A DNA stretch of 64,000 bases from Caproiciproducens sp. CPB-2 (GTDB lineage: Bacteria > Bacillota > Clostridia > Oscillospirales > Acutalibacteraceae): positions 868,001-932,000 of the forward strand of contig NZ_CP142860.1 of NCBI RefSeq assembly GCF_036287215.1, given 5' to 3'. The notes under the pieces are model-generated. The model worked only from the letters and a program-made list of their open reading frames with translations, was not told where the DNA came from and ran no database searches. The translations under genes and the position numbers were made by a program. Below are positions 33,479-42,702 of the stretch, piece by piece; positions within the stretch are counted from its first letter, which is position 1; the number at the start of each line of letters is the position of its first letter.

Positions 33479-34672
33479 TTAATTCCTGATGATATCGCGG
33501 GCAAGCCCGCCCAGAATTTGAATTCCCTTCAGCAGCTGGATGTCGGTGGGAGTGGAAAAATTGATGCGGAAAGACTGGCAGGGATCGTTTTCATTGGTCA
33601 GAAACGCGTTGCCCGGCACGACGCAGACCTTGCGCCCGACCGCCTGACTGCAGAAGTCGGTCATATCGATCCCGTCCGGCAGCGTGCACCACAGGAACAG
33701 ACCGCCCTCGATCGGATTGTAGGTAACTTCCGGCGCGAGGTATTTGTCGAGCGCGGCCGTCGCGATGGCGGATTTTTTCAGGTAGACCTCGCGCAGCCGT
33801 TTCAGATGCGCGTCGAAGTCGTATTTTGTCATCAGCTCATGGCAGACGATCTGGGACCAGATGTTGGTGTGTACGTCCTCGCCCTGCTTGCAGACGATCA
33901 TTTTCTGTAAAATCTCCCGCGGCGCGATCGCATAGCCCACGCGCATGCCGGGGGAAATCACCTTTGAAAAGGTACCGGCGTAAATGACGAGGCCCTCTTC
34001 GTCCAGCGACTTGACCGCCTCGATATGCTCCCCGTAGAAGCGCAGGTCGCCGTAGGGGTTGTCCTCCAGAACCAGGACGCCGTATTTTTTGGCCAGGGCG
34101 TAAAGGCGCCGCCGTTTTTCCCAGCTCATGGTGATGCCGGACGGATTCTGGAAATTGGGGATGGTGTAAATGAACCTGACGTTTGTTTCTTCCTGTAATG
34201 CCTTCTCCAGCTCGGCCATGTCCATGCCGTCGCTCTCCATCGGGATCCCGCGCAGGCGGCAGTTGTAGGAGCGGAAGGTGTTCAGAGAGCCGATAAAGCT
34301 CGGCGCTTCGCAAATCACCACGTCGCCTTCGTTGCAGAGCGATTTCGTCGCCAGGTCCATGACCTGCTGGGCTCCGCTCGTAATCAGGATATTGTCAAAA
34401 TCACGGCCTACGCCGTGTATGCTTTTCATGTAGTAGGAGAGATATTCGCGCAGGGGCGCGTAGCCTTCGGTAATGCTGTACTGCAGCGCGTCGATGGGCC
34501 GCTCCGACAGAATCCGCGCGGAGATCTCACTGACTTCCTTTACCGGGAAAGCCTCGGGCGCGGGATTGCCCGCAGAGAGTGATATCACGCTTGGATCGGA
34601 GGCATACTTAAAGATTTCCCTGATTGCCGACGGTTTCAGCGATAAAACGCGGTCGGAAAATTGGTATTCCAT
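33479..34672 (-). CDS. PLP-dependent aminotransferase class I/II (2-aminoadipate/aromatic type)
   Basis: This 397-residue fold-type I aminotransferase resembles the LysN/KAT-II group and the catalytic half of MocR proteins. PLP lysine is in YAGTFSKVISPGMRVGY; other signs are SLSAGNPAPEAFP and TIPNFQNPSGITMS. It transfers amino groups between an amino acid (often 2-aminoadipate, aromatic or branched-chain) and 2-oxoglutarate. I chose the start at 34672, preceded by GAGGGTGACC; a frame extension to 34732 lacks support. Pairing with trpS hints at an aromatic amino-acid link, but that is weak evidence. Confidence 0.88.
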   Translation of the reverse strand: MEYQFSDRVLSLKPSAIREIFKYASDPSVISLSAGNPAPEAFPVKEVSEISARILSERPIDALQYSITEGYAPLREYLSYYMKSIHGVGRDFDNILITSGAQQVMDLATKSLCNEGDVVICEAPSFIGSLNTFRSYNCRLRGIPMESDGMDMAELEKALQEETNVRFIYTIPNFQNPSGITMSWEKRRRLYALAKKYGVLVLEDNPYGDLRFYGEHIEAVKSLDEEGLVIYAGTFSKVISPGMRVGYAIAPREILQKMIVCKQGEDVHTNIWSQIVCHELMTKYDFDAHLKRLREVYLKKSAIATAALDKYLAPEVTYNPIEGGLFLWCTLPDGIDMTDFCSQAVGRKVCVVPGNAFLTNENDPCQSFRINFSTPTDIQLLKGIQILGGLARDIIRN

Positions 34673-34911
34673 ATTGGTCACCCTCTCATTACGATTGATT
34701 TTTTTGTCACAGGCATACCGCGCCGTTTTCACTTCCTCCGGCCCGTTTAGCGCGCCGCCTCCCTCGCGGAGGAAGGCGATCGCTGGCTTTCGCGTGACCG
34801 TTTTAGTAAGTATTATTTTACCACAGAAACCGGGGAAAGACTATAAAAAACCGTACAATTTATAAAAATACTTATAAAGCGATTGGAAACGTCAAATTTT
34901 TACGGCGCGTT
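34673..34911. other. Divergent regulatory gap between aminotransferase and spoIIE
   Basis: No coding sequence is supported. The region becomes very AT-rich towards spoIIE. CGTCAAA at 34890-34896 resembles the Spo0A box TGTCGAA at five of seven positions. A minus-strand -10-like TAAAAT is visible near 34820, the likely area of the aminotransferase promoter. Confidence 0.4.
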
Positions 34912-34944
34912 ATGACAATAGCAACCATATACATATAGTATAAT
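34912..34944 (+). promoter_or_regulatory. spoIIE promoter with 21-bp spacer
   Basis: ATGACA at 34912-34917 and perfect TATAAT at 34939-34944 are separated by 21 bp. Bacillus subtilis spoIIE and spoIIG promoters likewise have spacers of about 21-22 bp and are sigma-A promoters activated by Spo0A~P. A Spo0A-box-like CGTCAAA lies 16 bp upstream of the -35. Confidence 0.6.
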
Positions 34945-34997
34945 TATTTTTAGCAAAAAATGGACAAGTTTCCAAATAATGTATGGCGGTGATAGGA

Positions 34998-37322
34998 ATG
35001 TTAAAAGCGAAGGCGGGGCGCGTCAGCTTTACGGCGGCTGCTTTGGACCCTACAAAGGCTGTTGCAAAGCAGGTGGTTTATTTCACGGTGGCGCTGCTCT
35101 GTTCACGGGGACTGGTATTCGGCAAATACGCGCCGTTCGGCGTTGCGGCGGTCGCGGCATTTCCGTACTCGGGGATCTGGAGCGTTGTGCTGGGGAGCAC
35201 GGCGGGGTATCTGCTGCCTTCTCCGGCGGCTGTGCCGGTACATTATATAGCGGCGGTTCTGGCCGCCGCGGCGATCCGCTGGACGTTGAACGACCTTATC
35301 AAGCTCAAAATGCATCCGGGCTTTGCTCCCGCGACGGCGTTTCTCCCGGTGCTCTGTACGGGCATGGCCATCGTCTTTGTCAACGGCTCCGCTTCGACGA
35401 CCGTGGCGATGTATGTGGCGGAAGCGCTCCTCGCCGGCGGGATGGCGTACTTCTTTGCGCGCACGTCCAAGGTGATTGCTTCCGGCAGGAGCATCGGAAC
35501 CATGAACCCGCAGGAAATCGCCTGTGCGGCGCTGTCGGCGGGCGTGGTCCTGCTGTCGCTTTCCAACCTGAGCATCGGCCCGGTCTCGCTCGGGCGCGTG
35601 CTGGCGGTGGTGGCGATCCTGTTTGCCGCGCGCTACGGCGGTGTTGCCGGCGGCAGCGTGGCCGGCATTTCGGCGGGCATCGTGTTCAGCCTTTCCACCT
35701 CGGGACTGAACTATCTTTCCGGCGCCTACGCGCTCGGCGGCATGATGGCGGGCGTATTTTCCCCGGTCGGGCAGCTCGCGTCCGTGGTCGCCTTTATTTT
35801 TTCCAACGCGGTCGCCTCTCTTCAGGTGGGCAATCAGGAAGCCGTCATCGGGGGACTTTACGAAGTGATGGCGGCGACTGTGTTTTATATGCTGCTGCCG
35901 CAGAGGGTCGGAGCGCCGCTGATCGGCATGTTTTCCCACGCCGACGATACATCCCGTTCCGACGGCCTTCGCCGCTCGGTCATCATGAAACTCGATTACG
36001 CCGCGAAGGCTCTCGGCAGCGTCTCCGAATCGGTGGAGGAAGTCTCCAAAAAGCTTTATACCGCGTGCGCGCCGGACATCAACGGCGTGTACAAGAAAAC
36101 GATAGACGACGTCTGCTGCAGCTGCGGGTTAAAGGTCTACTGCTGGGAGCGCAACTACAGCGAAAGCATGAACGCGTTCAACGACCTGACGGACAAGCTC
36201 AGGGTGAAAGGGAAAATCGAGCGCTCCGACTTTAACACGCAGTTTGCCACACACTGCAGCAGGCTGCCGGTGGTTATGGACAGCGTCAACACCAATTACA
36301 ATGAATTCATGATCCGGGACGCGGCGGACAGCCGCGCGCAGCAAGTGCGGAGCATGGTTTCCGACCAGTTTACCACCACCAGCAACATGCTGGAGGATAT
36401 GGCGGCGGAGCTTGAGCTTTACGAGCAGTTTGATTTCGCCGCGGCTCAGAAGGTCGGGGAAGTCCTGCGCGGGGCGGGCATCCTGCCCATTGACATCAGC
36501 TGCCGGACAGACCGTTTCGACCGCATGTCGATCGAAATCATCACCGCTCAGCTGGACGGCGTCCGCCTGAACAAAGGCGAGCTTACGGACGAAATTTCAC
36601 GCGCGTGCGGCCGGAGTTTTCAGCAGCCCTGCATCAGCATGGTAAAAGGGAAGTGCAGGCTGCAGATTTCGGAGCGTCCCCTCTACCGCGTACAGACCGG
36701 ATGCGCCCAGCACTCCTGCGGAAACAGGCAGCTCTGCGGCGACAGCTGGGACGCCTTCCCCGACGGCAACGGCCGCCAGATCGTGATCATCAGCGACGGA
36801 ATGGGGACGGGCGGCCGCGCGGCGGTGGACGGCGCGATGGCCTGCGGGATTTTGTCTCGTCTGGTCAAGGCCGGTATCGGATTCGACGCCTCGCTCAAGA
36901 TCGTGAATTCGGCACTGATGGTGAAATCGGGCGACGAATCGCTCGCAACCGTTGATTTGGCCGCGCTCGACCTTTTCAACGGGAATCTTGAATTTATGAA
37001 AGCCGGCGCGCCCGTCAGCGTGCTGCGCAAATCGGGGCGGGCCATGGTGATCGACGCCCCCAGCCTGCCGATCGGCATCCTGAACGAAATCAATTTTTCC
37101 AAGTCCTCGGACAGCCTGGAAAAAGACGATCTGCTGATTATGCTTTCCGACGGGGCGCTCGCCGCGGGGGACGACTGGATCTGTGAAACGGTGGAGAAAT
37201 GGAACGGCCAGATCCCGCAGGAGCTTGCGGAGGAAATCGTAACACAGGCGATTGCCCGCCGTACCGACGGACACGACGACGATATCACTGCTTTGGTCAT
37301 AAAAGTAAGAGAAAACGAATAA
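34998..37322 (+). CDS. spoIIE: Stage II sporulation protein E
   Basis: This 774-residue phosphatase dephosphorylates SpoIIAA-P to activate sigma-F in the forespore and helps position the asymmetric septum. About ten membrane helices occupy residues 15-310, followed by a regulatory region and a C-terminal PP2C domain. PP2C metal aspartates are visible: D600 in IISDGMGTG, D718 in MLSDGA and D760-762 in GHDDDIT. The start at 34998 is preceded by GGCGGTGATA; an ATG at 34983 is in frame but has no ribosome site. Cysteine-rich segment CCSCGLKVYCW near 375 is typical of clostridial SpoIIE. The gene is monocistronic with a strong terminator. Confidence 0.95.
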   Translation: MLKAKAGRVSFTAAALDPTKAVAKQVVYFTVALLCSRGLVFGKYAPFGVAAVAAFPYSGIWSVVLGSTAGYLLPSPAAVPVHYIAAVLAAAAIRWTLNDLIKLKMHPGFAPATAFLPVLCTGMAIVFVNGSASTTVAMYVAEALLAGGMAYFFARTSKVIASGRSIGTMNPQEIACAALSAGVVLLSLSNLSIGPVSLGRVLAVVAILFAARYGGVAGGSVAGISAGIVFSLSTSGLNYLSGAYALGGMMAGVFSPVGQLASVVAFIFSNAVASLQVGNQEAVIGGLYEVMAATVFYMLLPQRVGAPLIGMFSHADDTSRSDGLRRSVIMKLDYAAKALGSVSESVEEVSKKLYTACAPDINGVYKKTIDDVCCSCGLKVYCWERNYSESMNAFNDLTDKLRVKGKIERSDFNTQFATHCSRLPVVMDSVNTNYNEFMIRDAADSRAQQVRSMVSDQFTTTSNMLEDMAAELELYEQFDFAAAQKVGEVLRGAGILPIDISCRTDRFDRMSIEIITAQLDGVRLNKGELTDEISRACGRSFQQPCISMVKGKCRLQISERPLYRVQTGCAQHSCGNRQLCGDSWDAFPDGNGRQIVIISDGMGTGGRAAVDGAMACGILSRLVKAGIGFDASLKIVNSALMVKSGDESLATVDLAALDLFNGNLEFMKAGAPVSVLRKSGRAMVIDAPSLPIGILNEINFSKSSDSLEKDDLLIMLSDGALAAGDDWICETVEKWNGQIPQELAEEIVTQAIARRTDGHDDDITALVIKVRENE

Positions 37323-37340
37323 GGACGGTGACCGGAAAAG

Positions 37341-37374
37341 GGCGGGAGGCATTGCCTCCCGCCCTAAGTTTTCT
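37341..37374 (+). terminator. Terminator of spoIIE
   Basis: GGGCGGGAGGC and GCCTCCCGCCC form a perfect 11-bp stem with a 3-nt loop, then TAAGTTTTCTT. Confidence 0.85.
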
Positions 37375-37469
37375 TCTCTTCCGGCAGGAAATCGGGGTAA
37401 AAAATAAAGGTGACAAGTAATTTTAGAAAAAATTTACAAAATAGCTTTCTACATACTTCCACATAGTAC

Positions 37470-37498
37470 TTGATATTTTTTCTGTGGAGATGTAGTAT
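37470..37498 (+). promoter_or_regulatory. Promoter of the DUF4309 lipoprotein gene
   Basis: TTGATA at 37470-37475 and TAGTAT at 37493-37498 with a 17-bp spacer. The transcript leader then contains an imperfect hairpin GGCGGAACTT / AAGTCCGCC around 37508-37530. Confidence 0.5.
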
Positions 37499-37571
37499 GT
37501 TGTTCATGGCGGAACTTGCAAAAGTCCGCCGGCCAAGCGTAACCATACTATGAAAATTAAGGAGTACGATT

Positions 37572-38240
37572 ATGACATTGAATGTGAAAAGAACACTGGC
37601 GGCCTGCGTCTGTGCGGCGTGTACGCTCGCGGCAATGACAGGCTGCTCCAATTTCAACTCCGGCAGCTCACAGATTGCCTCTTCCGCACCGGTCTCTTCG
37701 GAAGCTGTTTCCTCCTCCGTCGCCTCCGAGGTCAGCTCGGCGCCGGAATCTTCCCAGCCGGCTGATGCTCAGGCGGATCTTCTCAAACTGATGAAAGAGA
37801 CCGCGGTAAAAGGAAAAGTGATTAACTGCGACTTCGCGGTTCAATCCAATGTAATTGAGGATGTAGAGGAAAAGTGGGGAAAGGAAGACAAATCCGAATA
37901 CATTGCCGCCGCCAAGGGAACCTACGCGACCTATTCCAAGAAGGGCTTTGTGTTCGGCTTCAACAAGGGCTCTCAGCTGTTTGAAGTCAGGTCGTTTGAC
38001 AGCCAGCTGAAAGAAATCACCCTTTCCAAAACGGAAGAAGTTTTCGGAAAGCCGGATTACGACGTGACTTCGGGCAACGACAGGATCATCGGTTACGTTG
38101 TCAGCAAGGATTATAAAATTTTGATGGTGTTCCCGGATTCCAAGGCGAACGGCGCGAACGCCGTGCTCGATCATTACTCTGTGTTTTATCCTGCCGGTAC
38201 GGTCAACATGATGGCCGACGACCCGGGCCGCCAGTGGTAA
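37572..38240 (+). CDS. DUF4309 (YjgB-like) lipoprotein
   Basis: This 222-residue secreted lipoprotein has a signal peptide with lipobox MTGC (anchored cysteine at about 25) and a Ser/Ala-rich linker (about 28-65). The DUF4309 domain contains FAVQSNVIEDVEEKWG and YVVSKDYKILMVFP. The family occurs in spore-forming Firmicutes; its function is not known to me. It is preceded by TAAGGAG and followed by a bidirectional terminator, so it is probably a single-gene unit next to spoIIE. Confidence 0.82.
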   Translation: MTLNVKRTLAACVCAACTLAAMTGCSNFNSGSSQIASSAPVSSEAVSSSVASEVSSAPESSQPADAQADLLKLMKETAVKGKVINCDFAVQSNVIEDVEEKWGKEDKSEYIAAAKGTYATYSKKGFVFGFNKGSQLFEVRSFDSQLKEITLSKTEEVFGKPDYDVTSGNDRIIGYVVSKDYKILMVFPDSKANGANAVLDHYSVFYPAGTVNMMADDPGRQW

Positions 38241-38256
38241 CGGAAAAAAGGATCAT

Positions 38257-38294
38257 AAAAAAGGAAGCCGTTTCAAAAACGCGCTTCCTTTTTT
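38257..38294. terminator. Bidirectional terminator between DUF4309 and TatD genes
   Basis: AAAAAAGGAAGC (38257-38268) pairs with GCTTCCTTTTTT (38283-38294); both strands end in a T-tract. It serves convergent transcripts. Confidence 0.85.
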
Positions 38295-38301
38295 GTTATT
38301 G

Positions 38302-39078
38302 CTATCCGATATGAAAAAGTGTTTCCGCGTTTTGGCGCGTAACTGTTAAAAGCTCTTCCGCGGTGATTCCCCGGATTTCAGCGATCCGCGCGGCGGTATA
38401 GGCGATCAGGGTGGAATCGTTGCGCTTTCCGCGGAACGGGACCGGCGCCATATACGGGCAGTCCGTTTCCATCAGCATCCGTTCGAGCGGAACGGCGGCC
38501 GCCACCTCCACCGGTACGCGCGCGTTTTTGAATGTGACCGCGCCGCCCAGACCGATATACATGCCGAGCCGGACGCACTCCATCGCCATTTCCACACTGC
38601 CGGAAAAGCAGTGCACCACGCCGGACGGCTTGTGTTTGCGAAGAATCTCCATGGTGTCGCCGTGCGCGTCGCGGTCATGCACGATGATTGGCAGGCGGTG
38701 CTTTTCCGCCAGCAGAATCTGGGTTTCAAAGGCCGCTTTCTGTACGTCCCTCGGAGCGTTGTCCTCAAAATGATAGTCCAGCCCGATTTCTCCGACCGCG
38801 ACGACCTTGTCCCGATGGAGCAGCTCTTCCAGCTGTTCCGGATAGTTTTCGGGCGCATCCTTGACACATTCCGGGTGGATGCCCACGGCGGCGTAAAGAT
38901 ACGGATAATCCGCCGCCAGTTGGATGGAAGCGAGGGAAGAGTCCAGATCCGCCCCGCAGTTGATCACGTTGCAGATTCCGCGGCCGGGAAGCCCGGACAG
39001 AACCACGTCGCGGTCGTCGTCAAAAGCCGCGTCGTCGTAATGCGCGTGGGAATCGAAAATAGGCTTCAGCATATCCAT
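38302..39078 (-). CDS. TatD-family metal-dependent hydrolase
   Basis: This 258-residue TIM-barrel hydrolase has the metal-binding DSHAHYDD at the N-terminus, GEIGLDYH (about 98-105), VHDRDAH, VHCFSG and ETDCPYMAP. TatD proteins act as 3'-5' DNases and are linked to DNA repair. The ATG overlaps the stop codon of metG (TGATG), so the two are translationally coupled; an ATG six bases later is an alternative. The metG-tatD pairing is common in Firmicutes. Confidence 0.92.
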   Translation of the reverse strand: MDMLKPIFDSHAHYDDAAFDDDRDVVLSGLPGRGICNVINCGADLDSSLASIQLAADYPYLYAAVGIHPECVKDAPENYPEQLEELLHRDKVVAVGEIGLDYHFEDNAPRDVQKAAFETQILLAEKHRLPIIVHDRDAHGDTMEILRKHKPSGVVHCFSGSVEMAMECVRLGMYIGLGGAVTFKNARVPVEVAAAVPLERMLMETDCPYMAPVPFRGKRNDSTLIAYTAARIAEIRGITAEELLTVTRQNAETLFHIG

Positions 39079-41021
39079 CAGCGGACTTTGCTCCCGGCGG
39101 GAATTCCGTCCACGAAAATCACTTTTACGTCTTCTCCGGCATCCGCCGCCAGAATCATGCCCTGACTTTCCACACCGCACAGCACGGCGGGCTTCAGGTT
39201 TGCGACCAGAATAATGCTGTGTCCCGTCAGGTCCTCCGGCTGATACCATTTTGCAATGCCCGAAGCGACCGTCCTCTGTCCTTCTCCGTCGTCGATCGTC
39301 AGCTTCAGCAGCTTCTTTGCGCGCTTGATCGGTTCGCACGCGATGATTTTACCGACACGCAGCTCGACCTTTCCGAAGTCGTCAATGCCGATCTGCGCAA
39401 TGCCTTCGATTTCCTTTTCCGCGGGGGCTTCCTTCTTTTCCTCGGCGGGATTCGGGATCAGCTTGTTCAGCTCTTCGATTTCCTTGTCCACGTCGATGCG
39501 CGGGAACAGGGTTTCTCCTTTGGAAATCACGGTGTCAGAGGGCAGAAGTCCCCACTTCGCCGCCGCGTCGTAGGTCAGCACGTCTGCCTTTGCGCCGAGC
39601 TGCGCCTGGATTTTCGGCGCCGTTTCCGGAATGAAAGGCGTAATCAGAATCGATACGATACGCAGGCTCTCGCAGAGATTGTAAATAACCGCGGCCAGAC
39701 GCGCGCGCTTTGTCTCGTCCTTTCCCAAAGCCCAGGGCATGGTTTCATCGATATATTTGTTGGTACGGGCAATCAGCTTCCAGATTTCGGTCAGCGCGTT
39801 GCTGAACTGATAGCCGGCAATCGCGTCGTCGCATTTTTGACGCAGGCCGAGCGCCGTCTGAATCAGCTCGTCGTCAAGGGGCGCGCTCTCCCGTTCGGCG
39901 GGAATTTTGCCGCCGAAGTATTTCTCCGCCATCGCGGTGGAGCGGGAGAGAAGGTTTCCTAAATCGTTCGCAAGGTCGGAATTGATGCGGCCGATCAGCG
40001 CCTCGTTGGTGAATACGCCGTCCGCGCCGAACGGGATTTCCCGCAGGAGGAAGTAACGGATGGCGTCCACGCCGTAGCGGTCGCACAGGATGACCGGGTC
40101 GACCACGTTGCCCTTCGATTTGCTCATCTTGCTGCCGTCGCCGAACAGAAGCCAGCCGTGGCCGTAGACCTGCTTGGGCAGGGGAAGGCCGAGCGCCATC
40201 AGCATGGCGGGCCAGATGATGGTGTGGAAACGCACGATCTCCTTGCCGACAAAATGCACGTCGGCGGGCCAGTATTTTTGGTAATCGGAATCATCGTCCG
40301 AACCGTAGCCCATCGCGGTGATGTAGTTGGTCAGAGCGTCCAGCCACACATATACGACGTGCTTCGGATCGAAATCGACGGGGATTCCCCACGTAAAGCT
40401 GGTGCGGGAAACACACAGGTCCTCCAGTCCCTGCTTGATGAAATTGATCATTTCGTTTTTGCGGCTCTCCGGCTGGATGAAATTCGGCTGGTCTTCATAG
40501 AGCTTTAACAGCCTGTCCGCGTATTTGGAAAGACGGAAGAAATAGGCTTCCTCATTGGCCCTTTTTACTTCTCTGCCGCAGTCGGGGCATTTGCCGTCCT
40601 TCAGCTGGGTCTCCGTCCAGAAGGATTCGCAGGGGGTGCAGTACCAGCCCTCATATTTTCCTTTGTAAATTTCTCCTTTATCATGGAGAATTTTGAAGAT
40701 TTTCTGTACCGCCTTGACATGATAATCGTCGGTGGTGCGGATAAACCGGTCGTTGGAAATATTCAGAAGCTTCCACAAATCCTGAAAGCCCGCGACAATT
40801 TTATCGACATATTCCTTGGGGGTCACACCCTCTTTTTCGGCGTTGATCTCAATTTTCTGACCGTGTTCGTCCGTACCGGTCAGAAACATCACGTCGTAGC
40901 CCTGCATTCGCTTGTAGCGCGCGATTGCGTCGCTGGCAACGGTGCAGTAGCTGTGCCCGATGTGCGCCTTGCCCGAGGGATAATAAATAGGCGTTGTGAT
41001 GTAAAAAGTTTTTTTGTCCAT
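39078..41021 (-). CDS. metG: Methionyl-tRNA synthetase
   Basis: This 647-residue class I synthetase charges tRNA-Met. The HIGH-like motif is PSGKAHIGHSYC near residue 15, the zinc-knuckle cysteines are in CTPCESFW and CPDCG (about 128-150), and the KMSKS loop is GSKMSKSKGN near 300. A C-terminal tRNA-binding (Arc1p/EMAP-like) domain spans about 540-647 after a Glu/Ala/Lys linker, as in the dimeric long form. GGAGGC precedes the ATG. A promoter lies at 41073-41101; no T-box was recognised. Confidence 0.95.
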   Translation of the reverse strand: MDKKTFYITTPIYYPSGKAHIGHSYCTVASDAIARYKRMQGYDVMFLTGTDEHGQKIEINAEKEGVTPKEYVDKIVAGFQDLWKLLNISNDRFIRTTDDYHVKAVQKIFKILHDKGEIYKGKYEGWYCTPCESFWTETQLKDGKCPDCGREVKRANEEAYFFRLSKYADRLLKLYEDQPNFIQPESRKNEMINFIKQGLEDLCVSRTSFTWGIPVDFDPKHVVYVWLDALTNYITAMGYGSDDDSDYQKYWPADVHFVGKEIVRFHTIIWPAMLMALGLPLPKQVYGHGWLLFGDGSKMSKSKGNVVDPVILCDRYGVDAIRYFLLREIPFGADGVFTNEALIGRINSDLANDLGNLLSRSTAMAEKYFGGKIPAERESAPLDDELIQTALGLRQKCDDAIAGYQFSNALTEIWKLIARTNKYIDETMPWALGKDETKRARLAAVIYNLCESLRIVSILITPFIPETAPKIQAQLGAKADVLTYDAAAKWGLLPSDTVISKGETLFPRIDVDKEIEELNKLIPNPAEEKKEAPAEKEIEGIAQIGIDDFGKVELRVGKIIACEPIKRAKKLLKLTIDDGEGQRTVASGIAKWYQPEDLTGHSIILVANLKPAVLCGVESQGMILAADAGEDVKVIFVDGIPAGSKVR

Positions 41022-41072
41022 TTTTCAGCCTCCAAGAGAATAGTATTCTCAAATAAAGTGATTAATTTTAAT

Positions 41073-41101
41073 ATTATACCATTATTTTCACCGATAGTGA
41101 A
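41073..41101 (-). promoter_or_regulatory. Promoter of metG-tatD
   Basis: On the minus strand TTCACT (complement of 41096-41101) and perfect TATAAT (complement of 41073-41078) have a 17-bp spacer. Confidence 0.6.
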
Positions 41102-41154
41102 TAGAAAATCAAGAAACATGAAAGACTTACCCGCCGGAATCATAAATTTTGTCG

Positions 41155-41195
41155 AAAAATACCGCTCCGGAATTGAAATCAATCCCGAAGCGGTA
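41155..41195 (-). terminator. Terminator of the LCP gene
   Basis: On the minus strand TACCGCTTCGGGATT pairs with AATTCCGGAGCGGTA (small mismatches) and is followed by TTTTTC. It lies 27 bp after the LCP stop codon. Confidence 0.8.
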
Positions 41196-41222
41196 CAATG
41201 AGACGGCAGAATTATGATATGA

Positions 41223-42365
41223 TTAATTTGGAGCCGTGCCGGATTCGCCGGTTCCGGCATCTTCACCGTAGAGAAAAGCTCTCAGGAGCTGACAGTTCTC
41301 CGGCAGATCCGGGTCGAGCACTTCGCCGATTCCCTTGATGGTAGGTTCGGTATAGGTGTTCAGGTTTGGAATATGCATGGTTTTCATGGGATAGTTGGAA
41401 ACGGAGCCCGCGATGGAAGCAAGATACATCAGCTCCGAATCGGTGAGGTTCGTCTTGACCAGCGGCAGAAATTCATTCATCATGCTGTTGATCTTGATCG
41501 GGCTCATGCCTTCCAGCTTTTTAATCATCAGCTCCATGACCTCACGCTGCCTGCCGGTACGGCCAAAGTCGCTGTCCGTCTCGCGGATTCGGGCGTAATA
41601 CACAGCCAGCCGGCCGTCCAGATGATTGACCCCCGGCTTCAGGTTGCTGCCCATATTCCGGTTTTCCGCGTCGCAGAGCTTTTGATCCATTTCGATGTCC
41701 AATCCGCCCATTTTATCGATAATGGTGGCAAAATTCTCGAAGTCAACGGAAATATACTTGTCGATATTGATTCTGAAATTGTTTTCCAGGGTCTGCATGG
41801 TAAGCGCCGCGCCGCCCTTTGTATAGGCCGCGTTCAGCTTCTGCTTTTTCATTGTGGGAATTTCAACGTACAAATCCCGCAGAAAGGAAACCAGACGGAG
41901 CGTCTTGTTTTTTGTGTCAATGGAAATCAGCATGGTGGTATCACTTCGGCTGCTGTTCCCGTCGTCTCCCTTGTCGGTGCCGATCAGCAGAATATTGGTG
42001 ATCTGGTTGTCCGAAATAACTCCCCACGTGGGTGCGGCGCTGGGCTGCTCAATATATTTCGAAGTGTTGATTTCTTCCGACCGGTCCAGACGCGACATCA
42101 GATATTTTCCATATACGAAGACGCCCGCGCATACAATCAGAATCAGGCACAGGAGGCCCGTGAGAAATTTCTTCAGGCCGCTTTTTTTCCTGCCGTATTT
42201 TTTGCCTCCCCGCCGTGCGGGCTGACTGCTGCTGTAAATATCGCGGTCGACATAATGGTACCGGTCGATTTCACCGGTGTCAAAATTTGTTCTTCTGCCC
42301 GCGTTTCGCGGCCCCGAACCAACACCGTTGCGCTGCGACCGGCTGTCGCGGTTTTGTCTGTTCAT
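41223..42365 (-). CDS. LytR-CpsA-Psr (LCP) family cell-wall glycopolymer ligase
   Basis: This 380-residue protein has an Arg/Lys-rich cytoplasmic tail (about 1-65), one membrane helix (FLTGLLCLILIVCAGVFVYG) and an extracellular LCP domain. Conserved residues include ILLIGTD, RSDTTMLISID, RDLYV and RIRETDSDFGRTGRQ, the arginines that bind the polyprenyl diphosphate head group. LCP enzymes attach teichoic acids or other glycopolymers to peptidoglycan. It is a single-gene unit with its own terminator. Confidence 0.92.
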   Translation of the reverse strand: MNRQNRDSRSQRNGVGSGPRNAGRRTNFDTGEIDRYHYVDRDIYSSSQPARRGGKKYGRKKSGLKKFLTGLLCLILIVCAGVFVYGKYLMSRLDRSEEINTSKYIEQPSAAPTWGVISDNQITNILLIGTDKGDDGNSSRSDTTMLISIDTKNKTLRLVSFLRDLYVEIPTMKKQKLNAAYTKGGAALTMQTLENNFRINIDKYISVDFENFATIIDKMGGLDIEMDQKLCDAENRNMGSNLKPGVNHLDGRLAVYYARIRETDSDFGRTGRQREVMELMIKKLEGMSPIKINSMMNEFLPLVKTNLTDSELMYLASIAGSVSNYPMKTMHIPNLNTYTEPTIKGIGEVLDPDLPENCQLLRAFLYGEDAGTGESGTAPN

Positions 42366-42527
42366 ATTTCACCTCAAAAAACGTAATACACAAAGCAGTC
42401 TTATTCTATTGCAATTCCGCTCGCATGTCAATAGTTATGTAAACTAAAAAAAGAAAGCGGAGTCCCTGCTTTCAGTACGCTGTTTTTCAGGTGGAAAAGA
42501 AGTGTTGTTAAAGAACAGACAGATTGT

Positions 42528-42682
42528 GTCAGGCAGTCGATCAAGTCGCGCAATCGCAAAATTGTGAAACAATTTTGCTTACTGCGTTGGCTGCGCTTGC
42601 ACATTTCAGTCACATGCAATGAGTATGCTCCCTCATTTGCGGCGCTTGCCGCCTGGTCTTGCGCGATTTCTCGACGCCTGAC
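42528..42682. repeat. REP/MITE-like palindromic repeat, copy 1
   Basis: Outer arms GTCAGGCAGTCGA (42528-42540) and TCGACGCCTGAC (42671-42682) are imperfect inverted repeats, continuing with TCGCGCAA and TTGCGCGA. A 73-nt core (42543-42615) is nearly identical to 45590-45663, with an inner hairpin GCAAAATTG/CAATTTTGC. It sits immediately beyond the stop codon of the small gene at 42703. Confidence 0.65.
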
Positions 42683-42702
42683 AGTTTTTCGACACTCAAA
42701 GA

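Noticed and set aside
35103..35939. Long antisense frame (278 codons) within spoIIE, and the similar plus-frame shadow at 34979-36235
   Set aside because: Composition is that of an out-of-frame reading of a GC-rich gene; spoIIE motifs in the real frame are unambiguous.
41022..41222. T-box leader upstream of metG
   Set aside because: The gap is short, with a promoter about 52 bp before the ATG and no specifier-loop, T-box or antiterminator structure.
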